64,000 bases of DNA, from contig CBFFRP010000369.1 of NCBI GenBank assembly GCA_965644295.1, positions 35,221 through 99,220 on the forward strand, in the 5' to 3' direction. The position numbers were made by a program, and so were the translations under genes. Below are positions 11,219 to 22,564 of this stretch, in pieces. The notes beneath the pieces are model-generated. The model searched no databases. It had not been told where the DNA came from and was given only the letters and a program-made list of their open reading frames with translations. Each line of letters begins with the position of its first letter. The stretch's first letter is position 1. The stretch comes from Paraphysomonas bandaiensis. Its lineage: Eukaryota > Chrysophyceae.

Positions 11219-11562
11219 TGTTAGCTTTGGACATTTCACTGAAGTTAACTTTGCTCTACGCGTAAACCGTAACCTTGCTGTTGAACACAATGCACTTTCA
11301 AGTAAGAAATTATAATTATTATTCTGAACACTTCACTACATATTCGTGTAACATATGTTGAAACATCTGTTCCCAGCAACACCTGTTTATCATATGTTCA
11401 TCAGTCAGTTCTATATCTTGTATAGTCACACATCAGTAACTGAATTTAATTCCTTTGTAACTATAATCACCCGTTACACCTATGAGTTGACTTTACCTAT
11501 TGCACACTGTTAACTCACTTCAATTGCACAATATATATCACATCATATTGCAGAACTCAACA
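11219..11562 (-). repeat. Copia 3' LTR
   Basis: 344 bp, bounded TG...CA in both orientations (TGTTAGCTTTGG ... GAACTCAACA on plus). By eye it is identical to the copy at 15043-15386. It is the downstream LTR because the pol remnants run on the minus strand. Confidence 0.92.
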
Positions 11563-11571
11563 CTCCCACTC
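11563..11571 (-). promoter_or_regulatory. Copia polypurine tract
   Basis: On the minus strand GAGTGGGAG directly abuts the 3' LTR start (TGTTGAG), the expected position and composition for plus-strand primer formation. Confidence 0.65.
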
Positions 11572-11706
11572 AATTGGATGTAGTTAACCATTCTAAAATA
11601 TGTGAAGAACATTGCTATCGGATACGCAACCACCGAACCTCATAGGACACTGGTGGACGTATGACTCCGCTGGTATAGCTAGCTCCCACCATTCAGTAAC
11701 ACCTAA

Positions 11707-12630
11707 CTAGGTACGACGAGCTCTCTTTACCTTGGGTACCTCTGCGATAATTTGTTCAGTAGTCTTAAATTTTTCCCCAAGATTTCGCTCCCTCTGTTCA
11801 ATGAATATTGGACCTCTCAAAGCCTTGGTATATATATCAGCCATCTGTTGTCGACTGCTCACATGAATTAATTTCGCTGTATTAAACTGTTCGGGATCCA
11901 CATGCTCTCTAATCATATGATACTTAATCTCAATATGTTTCGATCGTTGATGTTGCACTGGATTTTCCGATATATCCTGAGCACTTTGACTATCCAGGAA
12001 TAATGGTGTGGGCTCGTCAATTTTCAATCCTACTTCACCAGTCACCCCCCGAGACCATATCATTTCCTGTAATCCATTATATAAGCATTGATACTCTGCT
12101 TGCATAGTCGATGTAGCTACAGTAGACTGAAGTTTGGAACCCCACGATAGTGGTCCACCAGCTCCAAACATAACATAACCTGAAGTTGATCTCCTCGTCA
12201 ACGGATCGCCTGCCCAGTCAGCATCAGTGAACATATGAAGATCAAAATCTCTCCCTCTATAATGAATGCCTTTATCTGTAGTACCTCGTACATACTGCAT
12301 TAAATACATCAGGAGCTTACATACAGTGATATTAACTTTCGTTGAGAATCGTGACAATACTCCCACTGCATATGAGATATCCGGCCTTGTATTCATAGAT
12401 AAATAGAGTAACGCTCCTAGGAGTGGACGATAGGGAAAATTATCAACTAACTTCTGCTCCTCAGCTGAATGCACATGTTCCACTCCCACTTTGACATCAC
12501 TAGGTAGTGGGTATAGCCGCGTCTTGTCCCTTGCACCCAGAAAATCCACATACTTCACCAATATCTTTTTGATGAACACTGTCTGGTCAAGTTTGAGACA
12601 ATTCGGAGTTCTCGTCACTCTCACGTTCAA
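11707..12630 (-). pseudogene. Copia pol fragment: end of RT and RNase H
   Basis: A 307-codon open stretch starting with the post-RT motif NVRVTRTPNCLKLDQ and containing PYRPLLGALLYLSMNTRPDI, then RNase H: FTDADWAGDPLTRRSTSGY (first catalytic Asp), QAEYQCL (Glu), FLDSQSAQDI (Asp) and HIEIKYHMIREHV near the end. This is the best preserved part of the element. It has no start of its own and is continuous, after a frame change near 12630, with RT remnants upstream. Not a functional gene by itself. Confidence 0.9.
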
Positions 12631-13212
12631 AAAAACTGGCCACTCTCATTCATATCTGTAATATCAAACCTTTCACATACTCGTCGCTTAATTTCCAAAA
12701 TAATATTCGTATCTCGACATGCTCTCAGCATATTATCATCATGACTGTGGTGAGCTTCGAAGACCATATAAACTTTTCTTCAGTTTAAAGCAATATCCTG
12801 GTGGCAATTTGAAATCTGCTGGTGTTGCATACTTATACACACATCTCCTTTTATATCTGCATATACAAGAATGCATTAGATACGTCGAGTTGATGCACCA
12901 CCATATTCATAACAAACGCGATAGCTAATAGCAATCTTACTGTTACCGCTTTTACCACTGGAGTATAATTGTTGGCTCTACCAACCTCATGGCCTCCGCA
13001 TCCAAGTACCACAAGTCTTGCTTTCTATCGTGGAATCGCACCCTCCTTGTTGCGTTTCAAAGCAAAGACATACTCAGGATTCCAATTGCAGTGACACTGG
13101 GGTAGGGATGATGGGCTTAACTTCCATTACTTCCCTTCGTTCCAGTCTGTCACGCTCAGCCTGTCTTGCTGTCAATGGAGTGACACTGGGGTAGGTATGG
13201 GCTTAACTTCCA
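12631..13212 (-). pseudogene. Copia reverse transcriptase remnant
   Basis: On the minus strand the copia RT order is readable: VFALKRNKEGAIPR, a stop, KARLVVLGCGGHEVG, NNYTPVVKAVTVRLLLAIAF, HQLDVSNAFLYMQI, another stop, then the catalytic loop position. Where YVDD is expected the readable frame gives SHDD, and another stop and frame change precede the RNase H part. Thymine/adenine-rich gaps replace part of the fingers. The RT is inactive by any reading. Confidence 0.8.
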
Positions 13213-14943
13213 TTACTTCCCTTCGTTCCAGTTCGTCACATTCAGCCTGGCTGAACTCCATTGCTTCCGTTCCGGCAACTCCAAGGATTCGGAATATGTC
13301 TGAGGCACCTTAGGTCCCGCTGACGAGCACCAGATGGAATCTGCCTCCTCTAGTAGGCTGCACTCCACTTCGTCACACGAAGGTAATACGTGCTTCTCCC
13401 CTACTACTGACACATTCGTCACCACCCTTGGAGCCCTTGTGCGCCTGCCCCTAGTTGAGCGATCTGATGGAGCTTCCTCTCCCGGAGCACTTACGAAGTC
13501 AGAAGGGGATGGAACCGTCCCAGTCAACTGCTGTAATAAATGTCCGCTGGTCCCGTCGTCACGAGATCCAGAACTAGCAGATACTCTTGTCACAAGGTCT
13601 TCACTCATCCGCGATGATGTGAATAGGAGTCTTAACTTCCAGTTGCTCCTCACCACCTGACATCAGGGATCTATATCCCACAGTTAGACCTCTTTCCGAA
13701 TCTATATTCGCGTGGTCTTGTTGTACAGTTGGCCGCCATCTTCACATGGGTTTTGTCGATAACACTCCTCCCTGAGGAACCACTGCCACCGTGGCTTAGT
13801 CCATTTCTCGGTAGTAATCAGCCGATCTCTAGGGCACTGATACATCAAACAGGACATGAACAGACGTGACTATTGTATCTCCTACTATCAACACTTGATA
13901 CCCCATCTGCTCGTTGGGAAACCCACAAAATATCCTGTTTGTGCCTTTTCCTCCCAGTCTTTCCGTCTATCGGCCTTCGGGACTAATACATACGCCTTGC
14001 ACCCCCATTTCCTCTCAACCAGGATAACTCGGGCACCTTTCCTCCCAGGAATACACTCATAAGGCAACATCCACTAACTTTACTGTCCTCCTTGGCATTT
14101 TCCTCCATTACATGATGGCATGATGACGTAATAATAGGCTAATTCAAAACGTCATAATATTATATAGTGCCTCCCATGGCATTCCTCCATGCTCATCATA
14201 GTCTCCAGCCAGCACCTCTCTACCAGTGTTTAACTCTACAATTCTCGGTACTCTAAGTAGTTCCAATCCACACACCAGTGCCCGCAGCATTCCGCCTGAG
14301 ACAATATTCTTCACCGCATCTTCACATACTTTGATGCCTTCTCTTTTGCCAGTGTTGAAAGCTTCCTACTCCTTGAGTCTCCATTGCTGACCCCTTCTTC
14401 GTCAGAGATATGACTCCTGGCTCTGCTTCATATTTCTCTAGCACTCTATGATCTTTAACAACAATGAATAGCTGCTTTCCGGCACAACTGTCTAGATACA
14501 CTCGTTGGTCTACTGTTTCAGTCATAAGCACTTCACCATCTATCATATTGGACTCCCCTCCAGATGAGACATCATCATCTTCATATTAGCACCATTCCGC
14601 CGATGAACTCCGTCTCTGTCTCTGTTCATGTGTATGTTCAGCACTCTCTGCTCGTTAACTATGAACAGCTGCACTGCTCTGCTGCTCTGCTCAGTGTACA
14701 AGGCAGTTTTAGTAGAAAATACATTTCAGCCTATCAATCTCTATTTCGACCATATCATTGGCCAATATTTACAAGCTGGTATTTCGCTGTAGTCTTTTGG
14801 AGTACTACTCCCAACTCACTCCTAGACCTATCCACAAGCGTTTGAAGCATATGATTGGACAAAACCTCCTTATTCGGATCATCGTCTGGTAGTCGCCTCC
14901 ATGTATCGGCTGGCACCCTCCAATACATCTGCGTCATGTTCAC
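13213..14943 (-). pseudogene. Copia gag/protease/integrase remnants
   Basis: Separate open pieces on the minus strand. 14755-14943 is gag-like (MYWRVPADTWRRLPDDDP). 14322-14546 carries the protease region, with VYLDSCAGKQLF where copia normally has a DSGA motif. 13888-14070 is the integrase C-terminal segment (PYECIPGRKG, GCKAYVLVPK, YFVGFP). 13213-13656 is the linker before RT (RRTRAPRVVTNVS, PQTYSESLELPERKQW). The DDE core expected between 14070 and 14322 does not fit in the space, so it is deleted. Stops and frame changes separate all pieces. Confidence 0.8.
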
Positions 14944-15034
14944 ATGCCTCCCAAATCGTTACAACACACGTGTCGTTTCACTTGTCAAACTTCAGCACCT
15001 TGCTGTCCTCCTTCGCCTCATCAGAGCTACCACT

Positions 15035-15042
15035 CGCTACCA
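15035..15042 (-). promoter_or_regulatory. Copia primer-binding site
   Basis: Immediately inside the 5' LTR, the minus strand reads TGGTAGCGAG. TGGTAGCG matches the start of the Ty1-type PBS, complementary to the 3' end of initiator tRNA-Met. Confidence 0.65.
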
Positions 15043-15386
15043 TGTTAGCTTTGGACATTTCACTGAAGTTAACTTTGCTCTACGCGTAAACCGTAACCTT
15101 GCTGTTGAACACAATGCACTTTCAAGTAAGAAATTATAATTATTATTCTGAACACTTCACTACATATTCGTGTAACATATGTTGAAACATCTGTTCCCAG
15201 CAACACCTGTTTATCATATGTTCATCAGTCAGTTCTATATCTTGTATAGTCACACATCAGTAACTGAATTTAATTCCTTTGTAACTATAATCACCCGTTA
15301 CACCTATGAGTTGACTTTACCTATTGCACACTGTTAACTCACTTCAATTGCACAATATATATCACATCATATTGCAGAACTCAACA
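15043..15386 (-). repeat. Copia 5' LTR
   Basis: 344-bp copy of 11219-11562, no difference found on reading through both. Followed on the plus strand by the target duplication GGCCA and then the right TIR of the host hAT element. Confidence 0.92.
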
Positions 15387-15411
15387 GGCCATTAATGGTT
15401 ACCAGGCCCTG

Positions 15412-15838
15412 CTTCACTTAGCCCGAATAATGCTGTAGGAGTTAACAGTTCGGCTTTCAGTACTGACGCTCGGCATGATCTTGATTTGGAGGAATCTGCT
15501 TTAGTTACATCAGTGGTAATAATAATGTATAAAACAACTAATTTTTCGTATATATAACGGTTTTAAAATTAAAATATTGCGTTTGTAAAATTGAAATATA
15601 TTCAATATACAAGATCATGACTATGGACTAAGATCTGATACTTTTATTATAAAGTCCACAAAATCAGATTAGATAAGTTATTATGACGTTCGTCATATTT
15701 GGTGATAGTACAATTGTAATGCTATTATAATTCATGATCATCGTCATATGTATGTAAGCAAGACCACAACATAAATACATATTATTGCCCGGCTACATCT
15801 AATACAAGAGTAGTTGCATCTCGGATATAAATTTGTCT
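15412..15838. other. Intergenic, AT-rich
   Basis: Begins with the hAT target duplication CTTCACTT. No gene seen. The downstream end of the FG-GAP gene at 15839 adjoins. Confidence 0.5.
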
Positions 15839-17968
15839 TCACTGATCCAATCCCTTTCGTAAGTATGCAAAAGCTCCAAAACCTAAAACATTGTACATGA
15901 AATAAACTTTAAATATAAACGGAAGCCACGATGCCACAGCATTATCTACCTCATGTTGATTCGGGTGACTATCGTCATCTGCGATAGCCTGTGCAGTAGC
16001 CATCATGCGCCTCAGATCAATTTTTTTCTGTCTCTGTACACTTGTTGGCTCGCTACTATTTGTGTCCGGCGTACGTTTCAATCCGCCAAACGAAAAAAAC
16101 TTGCTAAATATTGACCGCCGAGAGGACCCAGCATTGGCGGATTGATCATATGAAGTGTCGGAGGCTACACTGTGGGAGCTGTCTCCCACCAACCGTATCT
16201 ATGGATAAATTTGTAAGACATTATGAATTATTGTATGAATACACATCTGTACCGGAGCCTTATCATTCTTGGCCCACTCCATGATGCTGTGGAAAGACAC
16301 TGGCTGGATCCAGTCTGGTACAAACGATGTACTGTTGCTGTTATCATGAGAGGCACTCAAAGACATAGCACTCAAGGGTTCCTTATCGAGTACAGGGCCT
16401 TCTTTTCTCTTCAAGTACACGACATACGCACTATATATTACAAGTGGGACGCACAACAACACAAGCCAGGCATATTTTGCATGGTTAGGTTCACTATGAG
16501 CATCATGCTTCCCCTGTAGGGAAATATCATTGCCAGTCCATATATATGCGCATCCAGTCCGACGCTCCCCGGAGTTGATTCCATTCGTATCACCTACCAC
16601 GAAATGACCCGCTCTTATTGCCACGGAGACACCAACTCGACTGTATTTATTATCTGCTGAGGATGATGTCCCCGGATCAAGAAATTGATTACTCCAATGC
16701 CCACTATGGGTCCATCCATCACCACTTGAAGAAAACAAATATACCGAAGCGTTTACCCCTAACACTCCGTCACCCGGTGCACCCACCACTATGTTGCCGT
16801 GGTTTATTCGTACACTATACCCGAACATACCGAACTGCTCCACCTCCGCCAAGGTGCCGAGCTCAACTACCCGTCCCCACCACTCTGCATAATTCCCACC
16901 ACCCTCTATTGGTGCATACCCCAAACGATAAACATGCGCCCCGCCAGATTGCACCTCTACGACATTTCCTTCTCCCTCTTGCTCGATATATCTGGTCATC
17001 AGATATTGGCCGACAACTACTTCACTCCCCCACACCGCCACACTGTGACCGAAGTACGTCGTAGTTTGCATATCTGGCGGTTCAAGCCGACTCACGAGCT
17101 CATACATTGTACCTGCTTCTAGGCCGTAGTATACATCGTCATAGAAACCTTGCTCAGTTACATTGCGGGCATAAATATAGACTACCCCAGTTCTACTATT
17201 CGCCCAAGGTGCTCCGACAACCAGTCGAGACATGTGAATGTCAATACTCCAACCGAAATTCAAGTACGGTAAAGGATCCTCTGGAAATAAAACAGAATCT
17301 AACACCCAACCATCCGGTACAGGGGGGGTGTAGTCATCATCCCCAGCTGCACTGATGCCAAGGGATCGGGAGGCCGCTCCTTCATCGACGCGATAGGTGT
17401 ACACTACTCCACACTGTGTATAGAGGTCACTATTGCCAACTGCACCCACAGCAAGAAGTTGGTCTTTCAACACCACGCTCCATCCGAAATGTTCGTTCTT
17501 GCTCGGCCCGTCGGAATAAAATATCCCATATTCGTCCCAGACACCATCTGTTTTGGAATACATGTACACTGCACCCGAGTTCGTGTATTGAGCATCATCA
17601 CCATACGCACCAACTACAGCTGTGTCGTCATTACATGACACACTCCACCCAAAATAATCGGAATCCCCGCCTAGACTCGGTCTTAGTTTCGCTTGTATAT
17701 CCCACCCCCCTGATGATGAGAGGCCATACACATAAGCCGTACCCGACTCCACTGATCGAGATGTGTCCTCATAAGAGCCCACTATCAGTGACTCTCCACA
17801 TAATGCCACACTACTACCATAACTATCCCCCTCCTCTCCGTCCTTAGAGTACAGTTTATAAGCATCAGATTCGCTGAATCCCCACTTGGAATATCCTTCT
17901 ATACACACACACAGATACAGACACAGACAGACAGAGAGAGAGGAAAACAACTGCATGAGTAGATGCAT
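15839..17968 (-). CDS. FG-GAP seven-bladed beta-propeller membrane protein (copy 1)
   Basis: Two exons (17968-16253 and 16198-15839; 54-nt intron, phase 0) encode 691 aa. The signal peptide (MHLLMQLFSSLSVCLCLYLC) is written by a CT/GT-rich stretch. Seven FG-GAP repeats follow, each with a YFGWSV-like strand, a VVGAY-like strand and a GAVYxY-like strand, enough for one integrin-type propeller. A TM segment (YAWLVLLCVPLVIYSAYVVY, about residue 500) is followed by a Ser-rich tail, and a second hydrophobic stretch (SWLPFIFKVYFMYNVLGFGA) lies near the C-terminus. Extracellular ligand binding is inferred from fold. It is divergent from a paralogue at 18633. Confidence 0.88.
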
Positions 17969-18632
17969 GCTGCGCTATATTATGATATGCGATTACACTC
18001 ACGGCATCATGAGTATATATATGTATGTATGTGTATATTATTCCCCATCACATGACATCACCTCATGCTCATATCATACTATAGAACACACACGCTGCTG
18101 TACATACCACACTACCACACTACTCATATGTGCAGAATAGGCACTTGTACCTCAAAATACAGCACTGTACTCCATACTGCTGTATGTCATACGTATAATA
18201 TTCGGATATCTACTGTGGAAAATTGGCTAAAAATTTAGATTATTATGTACAATGAGAATACCAGGTATACAGACACAATACAGTACAACCATTGGTACAT
18301 ATGTACGGATAATATATGTACCAATGAGATCTCGACATAAAGCGATGAGGTTCATCGATTGGTTTATAATCCTTCTATTAACCATCCATCTCTCTTTGCG
18401 GGAGTCTTATTGTGTGAATAGGAATACATGTATACGGTATACGGTATACTACATACATACGGTGCTGTTAATGGAGTGTTGAGCAGTGCGGTCATTCAGC
18501 ACACACTCATATATATATACATGTACATGTACTCACCATGACACATGCCCTCGTTCATATCCTTCACTAGTACAGTAATCTAATGTGTCTCATCTCTCTC
18601 CTATCTCTCTCTGTATTGGTGTGACTCTAGTT
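17969..18632. promoter_or_regulatory. Shared divergent promoter region of two FG-GAP genes
   Basis: 664 bp between the start codons of two FG-GAP genes pointing away from each other. AT-rich with ATGTATGTATGTG, CATATATATATAC and GTATACGGTATAC words. No specific factor site can be assigned. Confidence 0.55.
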
Positions 18633-20720
18633 ATGGTTCGAGACAGAGGCGTATACGCATATGCGTGCATGTGTGTGTGCATGTGTATCACTCTGACAGC
18701 CGTCAGCTGCTCATCATCTGCCGCCCATGATAACACACAGCATATGGAGTTTCACGATACACTGTCTGGATCGGGATCAAGGGGATCCATGCAGAGCAAG
18801 TGGGTCCAGTACATAGCCGCAGATGACTCAAGTGTGGTTAAAGTTGAGTGGATATTCAGATCTGTACGCGGATTAACTCAACGATTGAAAACGGAACATT
18901 GTGAGCCTGTGACATGGGTTGTGTCTCTTAATAACTCGTCCATTGGACAGTCCACCTGTATGTGGTCAATGAGAAGAGGCCTCTGCTCGTCTGGCTGTGT
19001 ATTACCTCGTCCTAATATACGGAACACCTACTTTTATATTGATCCATTAGATCTCCTTTTCAATATATCCTCTTTCAGCCATAACACCGAAGCATATAAT
19101 CTTTGGGATCACACTCTATCGACAAAGGAATATACTGTTGTAGACACTGAGATATCAATGACCGAAACTAAATACTTGAGGTCTTTAAGTAGCGGATATT
19201 CGGAAGATTGGAAGAGTGCCAAGCCCCTCCGACTCTTTTCTTCTGACGGGTATTCCTATGATAACTTTGGCACTAGTTTGAGCATGCACAGTGATGTCAC
19301 GGCTGTGGGAGCAGTAACGAGAGACCGTGGTGGTCTTGTGTTCGTCTTCTATCGACAAGGGAAGGACTTCTTTCAAGACCCTTACCCTCTGGCAGGGTAC
19401 CAAGAATATTCCAATGACTTTTTCGGTTGGAGTTTGGATGTTTACGATCGCTCAATCGCCGTTGGAGCTTACCAGACTGTTGTTCAAGGCGAAGATGCCA
19501 CCTCAGTCGGTGCGGTGTATGTATTCCTGCACATGTCATCTGGGTGGACGGTAGAATCATTTATACGAATTGCTCGAGAGCGTGACGGTAAGGACAAAGA
19601 AGATGATAACGCGCCACGTTACGATAATTTTGGTTGGTCTCTGAGTCTCTATGACAACACTCTAGTCGTTGGAGCTTATGGGGATGATAGTATGGGGACC
19701 TCAGCAGGAGCTGTCTATGTGTACGATCGGTTGGAAGGGCGTGCCTTCTCCTGGTCTCTGACCCAAAAACTTGTCGCAGATGATGGGATGGCATATGCAT
19801 CATTTGGATGGAGTGTGAGCCTCTACGAGAATGTGACAGCAGTGGGTGCGTATGGCGACAGTAGCGTGGACTCGTATATGGGGGCAGTATACGTGTTCCA
19901 CCGTACGGATAATATGTTCTGGACGCTTGCTTCTAAGCTGGTTCCTGCAGATGGAGGAGTAAATGATTTCTTTGGGTGGGATGTAGAGGTATGGGGAGAT
20001 GTGCTTGTGTCAGGGTCCCACAGCTGGGCGTATACAGGCTCTATGGATGAGGTCCCAGTTGGTGCCGTCTACACGTATACCCGTGATATCACGTCATCGA
20101 TATCAGAGAATGGAGTATGGGGAGCAGAGTACAAGTTGAAACCAATCGATGCGGCCACGAGATACTTTGGTAATTCTGTCTCTCTGGCAGACAATACAAT
20201 GGTAGTGGGTGCATTCGGGGATGCTAGCAATATGGAAGAATCTGGAAGTGCCTTTGTATACACTGCGACGTCGCACTCATCCACCCATGAAAATGGTGAC
20301 CCTATTACATCAGTCCATTGGTCAAAGCGTATTAAGTTATCAACAAATAGCACAGAGGGGTATATGGACTTTGGGTACAGTGTTGCGGTTTACGATGGTG
20401 TTGCACTGGTTGGTGCTGTGCGAGCTGATGGAGCTGTTGCGGACTCGGGGGCGGTGTTTGCATTCGTAAGATCTGTGGATAAATCATCCCTAGGAAACCC
20501 AGTGAGCGAAACCACCTACATAGCCCTAGTATCTTTTCTTCCTGTGCTTTTTGCTATTGTATGTGCAGTTATTGGTATAGCAATGATTTTCTTGAAACCT
20601 GACAAGTCGTCCCAAATAACTGTGGTTGATGAAAGTGTCTATGGAAAAGATGACCATAGCGGCCACGATATATCTGCTCATTCTGTCACAAGTCTTATTC
20701 CCCACCATTCCGGGAGTTAG
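18633..20720 (+). CDS. FG-GAP seven-bladed beta-propeller membrane protein (copy 2)
   Basis: Single exon, 695 aa from the ATG at 18633; the frame is open further upstream but has no ATG. The signal peptide (about YAYACMCVCMCITLTAVS) is encoded by a TG-rich tract. After an N-terminal region of about 200 residues come seven FG-GAP repeats (first YDNFGTSLSM, last YMDFGYSVAV), with Asp-rich turns such as GAYGDDSMGTSAGAVYVY. A TM segment (ALVSFLPVLFAIVCAVIGIA) and a 40-residue cytosolic tail finish the protein. Unlike copy 1 it has no intron. Role by family: cell-surface recognition or adhesion; partner unknown. Confidence 0.88.
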   Translation: MVRDRGVYAYACMCVCMCITLTAVSCSSSAAHDNTQHMEFHDTLSGSGSRGSMQSKWVQYIAADDSSVVKVEWIFRSVRGLTQRLKTEHCEPVTWVVSLNNSSIGQSTCMWSMRRGLCSSGCVLPRPNIRNTYFYIDPLDLLFNISSFSHNTEAYNLWDHTLSTKEYTVVDTEISMTETKYLRSLSSGYSEDWKSAKPLRLFSSDGYSYDNFGTSLSMHSDVTAVGAVTRDRGGLVFVFYRQGKDFFQDPYPLAGYQEYSNDFFGWSLDVYDRSIAVGAYQTVVQGEDATSVGAVYVFLHMSSGWTVESFIRIARERDGKDKEDDNAPRYDNFGWSLSLYDNTLVVGAYGDDSMGTSAGAVYVYDRLEGRAFSWSLTQKLVADDGMAYASFGWSVSLYENVTAVGAYGDSSVDSYMGAVYVFHRTDNMFWTLASKLVPADGGVNDFFGWDVEVWGDVLVSGSHSWAYTGSMDEVPVGAVYTYTRDITSSISENGVWGAEYKLKPIDAATRYFGNSVSLADNTMVVGAFGDASNMEESGSAFVYTATSHSSTHENGDPITSVHWSKRIKLSTNSTEGYMDFGYSVAVYDGVALVGAVRADGAVADSGAVFAFVRSVDKSSLGNPVSETTYIALVSFLPVLFAIVCAVIGIAMIFLKPDKSSQITVVDESVYGKDDHSGHDISAHSVTSLIPHHSGS

Positions 20721-21549
20721 CTGTCAGTAGGATGCAGTATACGCATGATATATATATATAGAAACAGTGCAAGTTTTAAAGAGTATATAGTTTAGATTTT
20801 TGCTGGGTTCATATTATGTGTGGTTATTTTTTAGGACTGCTGTAAAATATAAATAATGTTTTGAACATGCTGTGTAGTGCACTAAATGCTTGGGTATTAA
20901 TTATTGAACCTAGTATATATTGAAACCGTTCGTCACTATAAATTATGATAGTGGCTTCGAAATTGTACTTAATGCTTCAAACCTGTCAACTTTCAGTTGA
21001 AGCCTACTCACAAATTCCGCTCGCGTATACGTACGCATTACAAGTAGCTCAAAGTGCTGCCTATCAGAAGAAGAAAACCTTTTGATGACATTGTGGATTC
21101 TCTTCTTTGCCCCACCATATTCCCAACGAATTGTAATTACAATTTATACATATTTTAAAAACGTTTTACTATCACCACTAGCACATTGCTAGGGTACGCT
21201 CTCGGTTTGTCATCTGAATCTAAATATAGTAGTATACAGTAAGTACAAGTGAATAATGGAGCGTAGCAAGCTGGGGCAATTGTTGAGATCTGAAGATTCT
21301 ATATACTTGCAATTGAGTGCAGTATTATGTGAGATGCAAGGATCGAAAGATATATATGTAATTAGTACATTATATTGTGTAGTATGAAACTGAAGTAGAA
21401 GTGGGTGACTATACAGGATACGATCACTGAGTGTGTGGTTTGTAGACTATAGTAGTATATGAATGGTGTTGAACACATCGAACACAACTTAGGTTCTTTA
21501 TCATGTAATGTTTATAATTTCATCTTAGTGATTATGCAGCAATACAGAG
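20721..21549. other. Intergenic region
   Basis: Downstream of FG-GAP copy 2. Contains a short TA run near 20748-20759 and AT-rich sequence. No gene supported. Confidence 0.45.
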
Positions 21550-22147
21550 GATGACGAAGCTGAAGTTGGCTATATGCAGAAAAAATTCTTCAATCAGCTC
21601 AAAAAATTAAGAAACGGAAAGTTGAAATATCTAAGTACAGGTGCACGAGTCATGTAGTATGTACTACCAGTACATGTGAATGCCTGTTCAGCGCAGCAAA
21701 ACTGATTATATATCAGTGCTGCGCAAACGTATGCATCCTACTACACTTAATATGATGTTGCTTCTGAAAACTAACCGACAGTTGTGGCCGGATGCAAGCA
21801 TATTTCAATTAATATGGGATAAATATGGTGATGATGATGTCACCGATGATGACTCAGAGGGTGATAATGAAGAAACTTTTAATTAGTTAAGAGTAGTGGG
21901 TTGATTATCAAGTGACCTTAGACTTTATAATGACAAGTACTAAAAACTACGGATGTAATTACTTACTGATTAGTCATACTAATATATGGCAATAGCATTG
22001 TTGGGCCGGTTTAAAAACTCCATAAATACTATTGATGGAACGCTATCTAACAATAGTATTGCAATATATTTTTTCCTATCCCTGAATTACGGGATGACTT
22101 GAAGCATTAGCAATAACCCGCGACAATTAATTGTTACCCAGCCCTGA
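21550..22147 (+). pseudogene. hAT transposase 3' remnant
   Basis: The plus strand carries a broken hAT dimerisation region. EDDEAEVGYMQKKFFNQLKK runs to a stop, then TSTCECLFSAAKLI, and after a frame change SVLRKRMHPTTLNMMLLLKT and NRQLWPDASIFQLIWDKYGD with an acidic end. CERLFSAA... and ...LLLKxNRxLW are the diagnostic C-terminal motifs of hAT transposases. The sequence ends GTTACCCAGCCCTG (22134-22147), the complement of a CAGGG-type hAT terminus. The left end was not found. Confidence 0.75.
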
Positions 22148-22564
22148 TACAGAGGAGCATGTAATCGCAAAGAGACGTATTATCAAAAATGTGTGGTTGG
22201 GTATCAGTTGTTTGATCAAACCAGTAGCCCTACAGCAACAAGATACTTGACAATAAATATATTTGGTTAGTTGTTTCCATAGATTATAGAATTACTGCAC
22301 ACTTTCTTCGCGAGTTCTAAAATCAATGTTCAGCAAATTTTAATGCATTTATATGATCGATATTTCATTGACTTAATGTACTTTCCATTGATAATTTACC
22401 GCGGGAAATCGACTAGTTGGATTGGCTTAAGACAAAATATGCGTACAGTTTTAAAAACAAACTCCGGTCAAAAATACGTATTTACACTGAGAAACTTTCA
22501 CTACTGCAGCCAACCAAAAGCGAGAGTTTTATGCGCACTGTGATACGCCTATATGCACATCATA
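22148..22564. other. Intergenic region
   Basis: Between the hAT remnant and the 3' end of the PX gene. No supported feature. Confidence 0.4.

Larger units (their letters stand above)
11219..15386 (-). mobile_element. Ty1/copia LTR retrotransposon, internally degenerate
   Basis: A 4,168-bp element on the minus strand, with two 344-bp LTRs and a perfect 5-bp target duplication GGCCA (11214-11218; 15387-15391). Domain order read along the minus strand is gag-like, protease-like, integrase C-terminal part, linker, RT remnants and RNase H, which is the copia order. The element is short for copia (about 5 kb is usual): the integrase core is missing and the RT is full of stops. The interior therefore cannot encode working proteins although the LTRs read as identical. 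Confidence 0.93.
10773..15411. mobile_element. Non-autonomous hAT element split by a copia insertion
   Basis: The termini are perfect inverted repeats: left 10773-10795 starts CAGGGCCTGGTAACC and right 15389-15411 is its exact complement. They are flanked by an 8-bp direct repeat CTTCACTT (10765-10772 and 15412-15419). CAGGG-type ends with an 8-bp target duplication are the hAT signature. Without the copia element and its 5-bp duplication the unit is 466 bp and has no transposase. Subterminal blocks (CCATTATAATTGCCGGGACA) recur at 10799 and 11146. Confidence 0.9.

Noticed and set aside
21542-22155. ATACAGAG on both sides of the hAT remnant as a target duplication
   Set aside because: The left copy lies inside what appears to be transposase coding sequence and is not next to a CAGGG-type end; an 8-bp match over 600 bp can occur by chance.
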